Source: Bacteroidia bacterium
GTDB lineage: Bacteria; Bacteroidota; Bacteroidia; NS11-12g; UBA955
Length of the DNA: 64,000 nucleotides
Direction: 5' to 3'
Assembly (NCBI GenBank): GCA_023228875.1
Contig: JALOAG010000001.1
Location: 434,001-498,000, forward strand
This document shows positions 16,711 to 24,927 of this stretch, one piece after another. The translations under genes were made by a program, and so were the position numbers. The notes beneath the pieces are model-generated. The model was not told the origin of the DNA. It was given only the letters and a program-made list of their open reading frames with translations, and did not search any database. Every line of letters begins with the position of its first letter. The first letter of the stretch is position 1.

Positions 16711-17703
16711 ATGGCATTTTTTGATTTTTTTAAGAAGAAACAAGATGAGCGCGATGATAAAACCGCACTTAATCAAGGACTTGAGATGACTCGTACTTCC
16801 TTTTTGAGTAAGATTGGGAGGTTGGTTGCAGGTAAATCAGAAGTTGATGACGATTTTTTAGATGATTTAGAGGAAGCATTAATTACATCGGATGTTGGTC
16901 TCAAAACCACTCTCAAAATTATTGACAGACTCAAATTCAGAGCAGAAAAGGAAAAGTACATCAATAAGGATGAATTAAAAACTTTCTTAAAACAAGAAAT
17001 TACTTTATTGCTTACTGAGAATAAATCCAAAAGTTCTCTTCAGGATGATTTTGCAGTGGGAAATGTATCCGAGAATTCTCCTTTTGTTTTGATGGTTGTT
17101 GGAGTGAATGGAGTGGGTAAAACAACCACAATAGGGAAATTGGCAAGTCATTATAAACAAGCCGGAGCCAAAGTGCTGTTAGCTGCCGGTGATACCTTTC
17201 GCGCGGGTGCGGTTGATCAACTTAAAATTTGGAGTGAAAGAGCAGGAGTTGATTTTTATTCGCACGGAATGAATACTGAGCCTGCAGCTGTTGCTTATGA
17301 AGCTGTTAAAAAAGGTAAAGAAAACGCGTATGATATTATTATCTTGGACACCGCTGGACGGTTGCACAACAAGGTAAACTTGATGAATGAACTAACTAAA
17401 ATTAAGAAAGTGATGGGTAAAATTATTCCTGAGGCTCCTCACGAAGTTATGTTAGTGTTAGATGCTTCTACCGGTCAAAATGCTTTTGAGCAAGCAGAGA
17501 AATTTACTCAAGCAACAGAGGTTACATCAATAGCCCTTACAAAGCTCGATGGTACAGCCAAAGGAGGAGTTGTTATTGGAATAAGTGATAGTTTTGGTGT
17601 GCCGGTAAAATATATTGGTGTAGGTGAAAAAATGGAGGATTTAAGAATATTTGATCCGGCAATGTTTATTGAATCTTTGTTTTATGAGAGTTCGCTCAGC
17701 TAA
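16711..17703 (+). CDS. ftsY: Signal recognition particle receptor FtsY
   Basis: A 330-residue SRP GTPase that docks ribosome-nascent-chain-SRP complexes at the inner membrane. The N-terminal amphipathic MAFFDFFKKK and short acidic A region are followed by the four-helix N domain, then the G domain with GVNGVGKTTT (Lys137), DTFRAGAVDQL (insertion box), DTAGRLHN and TKLDGTAKGG, ending in GVGEKMEDLRIFDP. The length is typical of Bacteroidota FtsY. It follows the terminator at 16674 closely, and rimO starts inside its last codons. Confidence 0.97.
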   Translation: MAFFDFFKKKQDERDDKTALNQGLEMTRTSFLSKIGRLVAGKSEVDDDFLDDLEEALITSDVGLKTTLKIIDRLKFRAEKEKYINKDELKTFLKQEITLLLTENKSKSSLQDDFAVGNVSENSPFVLMVVGVNGVGKTTTIGKLASHYKQAGAKVLLAAGDTFRAGAVDQLKIWSERAGVDFYSHGMNTEPAAVAYEAVKKGKENAYDIIILDTAGRLHNKVNLMNELTKIKKVMGKIIPEAPHEVMLVLDASTGQNAFEQAEKFTQATEVTSIALTKLDGTAKGGVVIGISDSFGVPVKYIGVGEKMEDLRIFDPAMFIESLFYESSLS

Positions 17704-18994
17704 AAAGAATAAAATTAATATTGTAACATTAGGTTGCAGCAAGAATCTTGTGGATTCTGAAGTCATGTTCAGTCAGTTAAAAAATAATAACATGGATGTG
17801 GCTCACGAATCTGTAAAGGATGATGCTAATATTGTTATTATAAATACTTGTGGATTTATTGATTTAGCTAAGGATGAATCTATTCAAACAATTCTAAATT
17901 ATGCTCAAGCAAAATCAAACGGGAAAATTGATAAGATTTTTGTTACAGGATGTCTTTCTGAAAGATATAAGGCTGATTTAAGCAAAGAGATTCCTGAGGT
18001 AGATGCCTGGTTTGGCACAAGAGAGCTGCCAAAATTGCTTCAAACGCTTGGGGCTGATTATAAACATGAATTAGTAGGTGAACGTCTTACTACGACACCT
18101 TTCCATTATGCATATCTCAAAATTTCTGAAGGGTGTAATAGACCTTGTTCTTTTTGTGCAATACCCTTAATGAGAGGTGGGCATGTTTCAAAACCTATTG
18201 AGTTTATTGTTACGGAAGCTGAAAACTTGGTGAAAAACGGTCTCAAGGAATTGATATTGATTGCACAAGATTCGACCTATTATGGACTTGATTTGTATGG
18301 TGAACGTAAATTAGCAGACTTGCTCGATGCACTTGTACAAGTCAAGGGCATTGAGTGGTTGCGCTTACACTATGTGTTTCCATCACAGTTTCCAATGAAT
18401 GTGTTGGATGTCATTGCAAAACACGACAATATTTGTAAGTATATAGATATTCCCATTCAACATATTGCAGACCCTGTATTAAAAGCAATGCGTAGAGGTA
18501 TAACCAAACAAAGAACGGCTGAACTGCTATATTCAATAAGAGAAAAATTGCCGGAAGCTATTATTAGGACCACGCTCATTGTTGGACATCCCGGTGAAAC
18601 TGAAAAAGAATTTAAAGAGTTGTGTGATTTTATTTCCCAGTTTAAGTTCGATCGTTTGGGCGTTTTCACTTATTCTCATGAAGAAGGTACTCATTCTTAT
18701 ACTTTAGAAGATAATTTGCCACAAGAGGAGAAAGATAGACGCGCTGAAATCATCATGTCTATTCAAAGTAAAATATCTGAAGAAAAAAACTTACAGAAAA
18801 TAGGCAAAACGCTAAAAGTGCTAATAGATAGAAAAGAGGGAGAATGGTTTGTAGGAAGGACAGAAGGTGATTCTCCTGATGTTGATAATGAGGTGTTATT
18901 TGATGCAAATCTGTATTTTCTGCGACAAGGTGATTTTGTTCAAGCTGAAATTTTATCAGCTTCAGAATTTGATTTGATTGCTAAGCCTTTATAA
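17684..18994 (+). CDS. rimO: Ribosomal protein uS12 methylthiotransferase
   Basis: A 436-residue radical SAM enzyme that methylthiolates the aspartate 89-type residue of ribosomal protein uS12. The N-terminal UPF0004 domain has INIVTLGCSKNLVDSEVM with further cluster cysteines (NTCGF, VTGCLSERY). The radical SAM cluster motif is C151-x3-C155-x2-C158 (GCNRPCSFC). The C-terminal TRAM domain follows. VDSE and the sequence YLKISEGCNRPCSFCAIP distinguish RimO from MiaB. The start is the ATG at 17684, overlapping ftsY by 20 nt; a frame opening at 17651 adds nothing conserved. bshC starts 3 nt after the stop. Confidence 0.95.
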   Translation: MRVRSAKKNKINIVTLGCSKNLVDSEVMFSQLKNNNMDVAHESVKDDANIVIINTCGFIDLAKDESIQTILNYAQAKSNGKIDKIFVTGCLSERYKADLSKEIPEVDAWFGTRELPKLLQTLGADYKHELVGERLTTTPFHYAYLKISEGCNRPCSFCAIPLMRGGHVSKPIEFIVTEAENLVKNGLKELILIAQDSTYYGLDLYGERKLADLLDALVQVKGIEWLRLHYVFPSQFPMNVLDVIAKHDNICKYIDIPIQHIADPVLKAMRRGITKQRTAELLYSIREKLPEAIIRTTLIVGHPGETEKEFKELCDFISQFKFDRLGVFTYSHEEGTHSYTLEDNLPQEEKDRRAEIIMSIQSKISEEKNLQKIGKTLKVLIDRKEGEWFVGRTEGDSPDVDNEVLFDANLYFLRQGDFVQAEILSASEFDLIAKPL

Positions 18995-18996
18995 TT

Positions 18997-20589
18997 ATGA
19001 GTATTGCTGTCTCACATAAAGATATTGATATCTTATCTGACTTTGTAAAATCCTTTATTTTTAATGAGTCAGATACTGATTTTTTGCCAATAAAAAATGA
19101 TTTTAGCCATCTTGCACAACACATAGAACATAGAGAGGACTTTTCTCAACACCAAAGGAATGTATTGGTGGATGTGTTGGAGCAACAATATTGCTTCCTA
19201 TCCAATGACGACAAACAAAAAAGTTTGGTTTGGCACAACATCCAGTTATTGCGAAACAGCTCCACCTATACATTAACAACCGGTCAGCAAATCCATATTT
19301 TTTTAGGACCTATGTATGTCCCACATAAAATATTGAGTGCAGTTGCCAACTGTAAAAAACTCAAAGAACAACATCCCAATATGGATTTTGTCCCAATATT
19401 TTGGATGGCAACCGAGGATCATGATTTTGAAGAAATAAGGTCTGTTAAGTTATGGAATAAAAATTTTGTTTGGGATGAAGCATCAGGAGGTGCAATAGGG
19501 AATCTGAGCTGCCAACATATAATTCCAATTATTGAAGAGATTAAAACTAGTTTTAATTTAGGTGAATTTGAGAGAAGTTGTCTCAATGTATTTGAACAAT
19601 TTTATTCTGAATCGGCAACGCTGGCAGAAGCTACAACAAAGATTGTGAATTATTTCTTTGGTCAATATGGAGTGATTGCCTTAGATGCTAATAATAAACG
19701 CCTTAAAGAGTTTTTTAAGCCATTTATTGTTAAAGAAATTAAGGAGAGCTTTGCTTATCAAGCTGTTAAGACTTTTTCAGAAAAAATCAAACTGCATGGC
19801 TTTGATACCCAAATAGGAGCAAGAGATACTTCATTATTTTTATTTGACAATAATAAGAGAGAGCGTATCGATAGGATTGAGAATGATAAATTCAAGTTGG
19901 TTCCAAGTGGTAAGATTTATTCTCAAAATGATCTTTTAGAATTAGCAGAAACAAATCCTCAACTCTTTAGCCCTAACGTTGCATTACGTCCGTTATATGA
20001 AGAAGTCATTCTGCCAAATATAGCATACTTTGGTGGTGCAGGTGAATTGGCATATTGGTTTCAATTAGTTGATGTTTTTGCCAAAGCTGACATTCCTTTT
20101 CCTATTCTGATGTTAAGAAAGATGGCTGTTTACTTTAATAGTAAATCAATGAGTGCATGGAATGAGTTAGGTTTTACAGAAGAAGATTTGCTTCAATCTG
20201 TCCAAAAATTTACAAGTATATTAAATGAAAAGATAACCGGACAGTCTCAGTATGCAGAATTAGAAGCAGATTTAGATGTACTCATTCAAAGGTCATGTGA
20301 TGTTTCCTTTGCTATAGACCCACAAAGTGTGAAATCATTGAAGGCACTTGCTAAAATGTGGAAAAAGGATTTGAAATCACATTTTGATTCATTATCTCAA
20401 AAAATTATTGAAAGGAATAATCAAAAAATTTCAAAAGCATGGAAGTTGAAAAATATGATTTTCCCTGAAAATGATTTACAGGAACGTAACTTAAGTTTTT
20501 TGGAGTTTCTATTTAAGTTTGGAAAACAACATGTTGATTTGTTTGACTGGTGTAGTGATAATCAGTATATTCAAGTAGTGGAATTTTAA
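18997..20589 (+). CDS. bshC: Putative cysteine ligase BshC (bacillithiol synthesis)
   Basis: A 530-residue enzyme expected to add cysteine to glucosaminyl-malate, the last step in making the thiol bacillithiol. Diagnostic stretches are TLTTGQQIHIFLGPMYVPHKILSA and VPIFWMATEDHDFEEI, then ALRPLYEEVILPNIAYFGGAGELAYW, followed by a long coiled-coil region (about 400-490). Size matches BshC (about 530-540). It is the third gene of a ftsY-rimO-bshC run. bshA is not in this window, and bshB is uncertain: the LmbE-type deacetylase at 26155 is the only candidate here. The family match is secure. Confidence 0.92.
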   Translation: MSIAVSHKDIDILSDFVKSFIFNESDTDFLPIKNDFSHLAQHIEHREDFSQHQRNVLVDVLEQQYCFLSNDDKQKSLVWHNIQLLRNSSTYTLTTGQQIHIFLGPMYVPHKILSAVANCKKLKEQHPNMDFVPIFWMATEDHDFEEIRSVKLWNKNFVWDEASGGAIGNLSCQHIIPIIEEIKTSFNLGEFERSCLNVFEQFYSESATLAEATTKIVNYFFGQYGVIALDANNKRLKEFFKPFIVKEIKESFAYQAVKTFSEKIKLHGFDTQIGARDTSLFLFDNNKRERIDRIENDKFKLVPSGKIYSQNDLLELAETNPQLFSPNVALRPLYEEVILPNIAYFGGAGELAYWFQLVDVFAKADIPFPILMLRKMAVYFNSKSMSAWNELGFTEEDLLQSVQKFTSILNEKITGQSQYAELEADLDVLIQRSCDVSFAIDPQSVKSLKALAKMWKKDLKSHFDSLSQKIIERNNQKISKAWKLKNMIFPENDLQERNLSFLEFLFKFGKQHVDLFDWCSDNQYIQVVEF

Positions 20590-20601
20590 AGTAATTTTAG
20601 G

Positions 20602-20634
20602 TTATTCACAAGTTGTTAAACACTTATTCACAAG
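20602..20634 (+). promoter_or_regulatory. Pair of DnaA-box-like direct repeats
   Basis: The 11-mer TTATTCACAAG occurs at 20602-20612 and again at 20624-20634 (22-nt period, about two helical turns). The first nine bases match the DnaA box consensus TTATNCACA exactly in both copies and in the same orientation. They lie between bshC and the OmpA gene, just upstream of its promoter and an A-rich stretch. Confidence 0.4.
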
Positions 20635-20651
20635 AAAAAATCCAAAAAAAG

Positions 20652-20682
20652 TTTGCTAAGTTCATTACAAGGATTACTTTTG
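20652..20682 (+). promoter_or_regulatory. Bacteroidota-type promoter for the OmpA gene at 20718
   Basis: TTTG at 20652-20655, a 19-nt spacer, then TACTTTTG at 20675-20682 followed by C. Both elements match consensus exactly. The ATG is 35 nt downstream. Best promoter in this part of the window. Confidence 0.62.
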
Positions 20683-20717
20683 CGACCTAATTATTTTAGA
20701 GAATCAAATTTGTAATT

Positions 20718-22259
20718 ATGACAACAATTAAATCGTCTTTGTTTTCTTTGTTAATATTGGGTGTTGTTTCTGCGTATGCACAAACTGAAAACACCAATAA
20801 CACATGGAAGCGACACCCTTATGCACAAGTTAAGTATCCGGATGGAAAAGGAAGTGAGAACTTTCAAAAAGATTCCGGTCAACACATGCAAGCAAGTGGA
20901 TTTCTAGACAGAAGAGCTAAAAAATGGTCTATTGGCTTAAAAGGTGGTATTACCCAGTTTCATGGAGATGCAGATAAAAGCAAAATTGGCTGGGATGCCG
21001 GATTGTTCTTAAAATACTCTATTTCTCAAACTTTTGCATTAAGAGGGGAGTATAATATTGGAACATTAGCAGGTGAAAGAAAAGACCAAGGTCCAACATT
21101 GTTTAAAGATAATTTTAATTTTACCAGTAAGATGCATGATTGGAACATTCAAGCGCAATTCACTCTCGGAAATATTTCTTTTATCAGACCTCTAAGAAAA
21201 ACCCAGATGTATTTCTTGGGTGGTATTGGTCAAGGTTGGTTCCGCTCAGAAGCTACTTTTGTTGATCAACGACTAACAATAGGTGATTATTATCTAAATT
21301 CATATTTTGGTCAAGGTACACCCAACCCAAATCTTGGACAAGAAGTTACAGAAAAATATGAAGGACGTCATTTAATTATGCCTTTTGGTTTTGGATTTAA
21401 GCATTATTTAAGTAAGAGCTTTGATTTAGGTCTTGAATATAGAATGACCTATTTGCGTAGTGATAATATTGATGTTTACAATACTGAAATTTGGAAAAAC
21501 AGATGGTTTGATAAATATTCAATGATAAACCTGACTATCGCGTATAAGTTTGGAAATAAAAATCCACAACATTATGATTGGTTAAATCCTGTTGAGTCTA
21601 TTTATGATAAAATGACTAAATTGGATGAGAAAGTTACAAAGGTAACTGAGGATGATGATAAAGATGGTGTTTCAAACTATTTTGATAAAGAAAACGATAC
21701 ACCTGAAGATTGTAATGTATATGGTAGTGGTAAATCAGTAGATACTGATGGTGATGGAATTCCTGATTGCAAAGACCAAGAACCATTTAGCCCTAAAGGT
21801 GCTGAAGTTGATGAAAATGGTGTTGCAATTGACTCTGATGGAGATGGTGTTCCTGATTTTATTGATAAAGAACCTCATTCTAGACCAGGGGCATTGGTTG
21901 ATAGAAATGGTGTTGAAATTTTACAATGTTGTTCATGTGAAGACGTGATATTCCCTAGCATTTATTTTAGCTCAACTTCAGATGGAACTATTAAACCTGA
22001 ATACTACTCAGTGTTATACCAAATTGCTGAAAGAATGAAAACTTGTCCAGATAAGAAATTGATTATTTCCGGATACGGTGATAAGAAAAGTTCTAAATAC
22101 AATTCATCAACTAATACAAGAAGAATTGATGCAATTGTTAAGCACTTGAATGAAAAGTATGGTATTTCAAGAGATAGAATTATCACTGACTATAAAGGTG
22201 AAAAGAATACCAGCACTGATAAATCAAATTCCGGAAAAAGAATTGATTTTAGATTCTAA
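20718..22259 (+). CDS. OmpA-family outer-membrane protein with thrombospondin type 3 repeats
   Basis: A 513-residue protein with signal peptide ending at YAQ (about residue 22). A beta-barrel-like region (about 60-290) has strands such as WSIGLKGGITQFHGDAD, LALRGEYNIG-type segments and MINLTIAYKFG. A calcium-binding TSP3 region follows (about 305-395): DDDKDGVSNYFD, DTDGDGIPDCKD, DSDGDGVPDFID. The C-terminal OmpA-like domain (about 405-513) is divergent: the usual GHTD motif reads SGYGDKK, while NTRRIDAIVKHL keeps the family arginine position. It probably anchors the envelope to peptidoglycan, though the altered motif leaves binding open. A strong promoter precedes and a perfect terminator follows, consistent with high, monocistronic expression. 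Confidence 0.87.
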   Translation: MTTIKSSLFSLLILGVVSAYAQTENTNNTWKRHPYAQVKYPDGKGSENFQKDSGQHMQASGFLDRRAKKWSIGLKGGITQFHGDADKSKIGWDAGLFLKYSISQTFALRGEYNIGTLAGERKDQGPTLFKDNFNFTSKMHDWNIQAQFTLGNISFIRPLRKTQMYFLGGIGQGWFRSEATFVDQRLTIGDYYLNSYFGQGTPNPNLGQEVTEKYEGRHLIMPFGFGFKHYLSKSFDLGLEYRMTYLRSDNIDVYNTEIWKNRWFDKYSMINLTIAYKFGNKNPQHYDWLNPVESIYDKMTKLDEKVTKVTEDDDKDGVSNYFDKENDTPEDCNVYGSGKSVDTDGDGIPDCKDQEPFSPKGAEVDENGVAIDSDGDGVPDFIDKEPHSRPGALVDRNGVEILQCCSCEDVIFPSIYFSSTSDGTIKPEYYSVLYQIAERMKTCPDKKLIISGYGDKKSSKYNSSTNTRRIDAIVKHLNEKYGISRDRIITDYKGEKNTSTDKSNSGKRIDFRF

Positions 22260-22280
22260 ACCAAGAAATTAAGAATTGAA

Positions 22281-22315
22281 AAGAGCCTATGAATTATTCA
22301 TAGGCTCTTTTTTTA
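22281..22315 (+). terminator. Intrinsic terminator after the OmpA gene
   Basis: A 13-bp perfect stem (AAGAGCCTATGAA at 22281-22293 with 22297-22309), a 3-nt loop and a run of T. It begins 22 nt after the OmpA stop. The stem resembles the one at 37418. Confidence 0.92.
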
Positions 22316-22375
22316 TATCTATTTGTCTTCAATTTCTATTCTCTACTTCTTATGCTAAACTCTGTTAAAATCAAG

Positions 22376-22383
22376 TAACTTTG
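22376..22383 (+). promoter_or_regulatory. Bacteroidota -7 box for nadA
   Basis: TAACTTTG followed by C, 48 nt before the nadA ATG at 22432. Exact TAnnTTTG match, no clear -33 TTTG. Confidence 0.42.
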
Positions 22384-22431
22384 CACCTTGATTTATTTTA
22401 TACACTTACTTTTAGTAGTTCAAGTTTAATC

Positions 22432-23367
22432 ATGGAAAAATCAGAATTAGTTGCTGAGATTAACAGACTTCGTAAGGCGAAAAATGCGATTATCTTAGCA
22501 CATTATTATCAAGAAGAAGATATACAAGACATTGCAGATTTTGTTGGCGATAGCCTAGCTTTAGCCAAAAAAGCAGCTGAAACCAATGCAGATATAATTG
22601 TGTTCTCGGGAGTGCATTTTATGGCAGAGACCGCTAAAATTATTAACCCCGGAAAGAAAGTGATATTACCCGATATGAGAGCCGGATGCTCTTTGGCTGA
22701 TGGCTGTCCTCCCGATGCTTTTAGAAAGTTTAAAGAACAATATCCAAACCATGTTGTTGTAACTTATATTAATTGCTCAGCAGAAATTAAAACTATGAGT
22801 GATTGGGTCTGCACCTCTTCCAATGCAAAGAAGATAATCAATGCGATTCCTCAAAATCAGCCCATCATTTTTGCACCTGATCAAAACTTGGGCAAATACT
22901 TAATTAGTGAAACAGGTCGTGATATGGTTTTATGGAAGGGCTCATGTGTAGTGCATGAAGCTTTTTCTATAGAGAAACTGTTGGATTTGATTAGTAAGTA
23001 TCCAAATGCAAAAGTTGCAGCACACCCTGAATCTCAAACCCATATTCTTAAAGTCGCAGATTATATTGGTTCAACAGCCGGTATTTTGAATTTTATTAAA
23101 ACTACAACAGAAGCAGACACATTTATTATTGCTACAGAAGCAGGAATTTTGCATAAAATGGCATTGGATAATCCGGATAAGATTTTAATTCCTGCGCCTG
23201 TTGATGAAGATAATTCATGTGCTTGTAGTGAGTGTGCTTTCATGAAACTCAATACCTTAGAAAAGCTTTATCGTTGCTTAAGAGACGAGACCCCCGAGAT
23301 TGTCTTACAAGATGATTTAATAAAGAAAGCATTAGTGCCAATTGAAAGGATGTTATCCATTTCATAA
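22432..23367 (+). CDS. nadA: Quinolinate synthase A
   Basis: A 311-residue 4Fe-4S enzyme condensing iminoaspartate with dihydroxyacetone phosphate to quinolinate, the first committed NAD precursor. The N-terminus has AHYYQEEDIQDIADFVGDSL, the second repeat VFSGVHFMAETA, and the cluster cysteines fit C86 (RAGCSLADGC), C172 (KGSCVVHEAF) and one of C263/C265/C268 (NSCACSEC). The open frame starts upstream near 22381 inside the promoter; the ATG at 22432 gives the standard N-terminus. nadB follows and supplies the iminoaspartate; nadC is not in this window. Confidence 0.96.
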   Translation: MEKSELVAEINRLRKAKNAIILAHYYQEEDIQDIADFVGDSLALAKKAAETNADIIVFSGVHFMAETAKIINPGKKVILPDMRAGCSLADGCPPDAFRKFKEQYPNHVVVTYINCSAEIKTMSDWVCTSSNAKKIINAIPQNQPIIFAPDQNLGKYLISETGRDMVLWKGSCVVHEAFSIEKLLDLISKYPNAKVAAHPESQTHILKVADYIGSTAGILNFIKTTTEADTFIIATEAGILHKMALDNPDKILIPAPVDEDNSCACSECAFMKLNTLEKLYRCLRDETPEIVLQDDLIKKALVPIERMLSIS

Positions 23368-23368
23368 T

Positions 23369-23376
23369 TACATTTG
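23369..23376 (+). promoter_or_regulatory. Possible -7 box for nadB
   Basis: TACATTTG followed by C, beginning 2 nt after the nadA stop codon and 43 nt before the nadB TTG. Exact consensus match without a clear -33 element. nadB may therefore be transcribed both with nadA and alone. Confidence 0.38.
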
Positions 23377-23419
23377 CCGCCTCATTATACAACTTCATTA
23401 CAATTTAGATAGTCTTTCC

Positions 23420-24910
23420 TTGAAAAGTAATTCTACAGATATTCTCGTAATAGGTTCCGGTGCATCAGGATTGTTTTTTTCATTAAAAACAGCACTACAA
23501 CGACCTGATCTGCAAATTCTTATAATGACTAAATCCGGTGCTGAGAATAGTAATACTCGATATGCGCAAGGGGGTATTGCTGTAGTTACTGATAACTTGA
23601 AACTAAGTTTTGAAAAACATATTGAAGATACCATGAAAGCCGGTGGAGATTTGAGTAATAGGGAAGTTGTTGAGATGGTTGTATATCAAGCACCTGAACG
23701 ACTCAAAGAACTATTGGATTTTAATGTGCAATTTGATAAAAAAAGCAGTGGAGATTGGGATTTAGGTTTAGAAGGAGGGCATACTCAGCATAGAATCTTA
23801 CATCATAAAGATATATCTGGTTCAGAAATTTTAAATAAGCTTCTCTTGCAAGTGCAAAATACTCCAAATATTAGCTTGATTGAAGATTGTATTGTTTTTG
23901 ATTTGATTGTTGATGATTCAGGATGCGTTGGCGCAATTTATTTTAACCAAAAAGAAGCAAGATTAGAAACAATAGGTGCAAAAGCGACATTGTTGTGTAC
24001 CGGTGGAAGTGGGCAAGTGTTTAAACATACTACCAACCCTATTATTGCAACCGGTGATGGTGTTGCAATTGCACATAGGATAGGAGCAAAAATTTGTGAT
24101 ATGCAATATATTCAGTTTCACCCGACTGCACTTTATGAAAAAGATAAGAATCCTTATTTCCTAATCTCGGAGGCAGTACGTGGATTTGGTGCTTATATTG
24201 TGAATGATAAAAATGAGCGTTTTGTTTTTGAAACCGATGACAGAGGAGAACTTGCAACTAGGGATATAGTGTCAAACGCAATTGGGATTGAACTTGAAAA
24301 GTCAGGAAAAGACTATGTCTATATTGATTGTAGGCATTTAGATTATGAAAAGTTTTATAAACATTTCCCAACTATTACCGACTACTGTAACAGTATTGGT
24401 ATTGATATAAGGAAAGACCTTATTCCTATTGTTCCTGTGGCACATTATCAATGTGGTGGGATTGATGTAGATATGGATTCCCAGACTTCGATTCCTAATT
24501 TGTTTGCTGTGGGTGAATGTGCACGAACCGGATTGCATGGGAATAATCGTTTGGCATCTAATTCTTTGTTAGAAGCACTTGTTTATGCTCATCAAAGTTC
24601 GCAGTTTATTTGTGCTCATATAAAGGATGGAAATACAAATTTAAACTCTATAATAGATGAGCAAGTATTGCCCAAAGTTGTTAATCAATATTCGGATGAG
24701 CTTGTAACTATGAAAGAGTTATTACAAAGGACAATGACAGATCTTTTTATTAAGAATGCAAATCCTATGAAAGCAAAGTCCATCATTGCAGATATTCATT
24801 CAAAATGCTATAAATTGTTACAGCATAATTCTATTTCACTTCAGTTAAAGGAACTGCAAAATTTAGTTAATACAGCCGAATTAATTTGTAATGCAATACA
24901 GATTAATTAG
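23420..24910 (+). CDS. nadB: L-aspartate oxidase
   Basis: A 496-residue FAD enzyme oxidising L-aspartate to iminoaspartate for NadA. The FAD motif is ILVIGSGASGLFFSL; other landmarks are ARYAQGGIAVV-like NTRYAQGGIAVVTD, EGGHTQHRILHHKD, CTGGSGQVFKHTTNP, DMQYIQFHPTALY, and GGIDVDMDSQTSIPNLFAVGECA followed by HGNNRLASNSLLEALV. There is no ATG at the conserved N-terminus. The TTG at 23420 gives a start 8 residues before the FAD strand and is preferred; a TTG at 23342 would overlap the end of nadA and read through the promoter box. The C-terminal helical domain is present but short, which makes the protein a little smaller than the usual 530. Confidence 0.95.
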   Translation: MKSNSTDILVIGSGASGLFFSLKTALQRPDLQILIMTKSGAENSNTRYAQGGIAVVTDNLKLSFEKHIEDTMKAGGDLSNREVVEMVVYQAPERLKELLDFNVQFDKKSSGDWDLGLEGGHTQHRILHHKDISGSEILNKLLLQVQNTPNISLIEDCIVFDLIVDDSGCVGAIYFNQKEARLETIGAKATLLCTGGSGQVFKHTTNPIIATGDGVAIAHRIGAKICDMQYIQFHPTALYEKDKNPYFLISEAVRGFGAYIVNDKNERFVFETDDRGELATRDIVSNAIGIELEKSGKDYVYIDCRHLDYEKFYKHFPTITDYCNSIGIDIRKDLIPIVPVAHYQCGGIDVDMDSQTSIPNLFAVGECARTGLHGNNRLASNSLLEALVYAHQSSQFICAHIKDGNTNLNSIIDEQVLPKVVNQYSDELVTMKELLQRTMTDLFIKNANPMKAKSIIADIHSKCYKLLQHNSISLQLKELQNLVNTAELICNAIQIN

Positions 24911-24927
24911 TGTATATTTTCTTCGTT

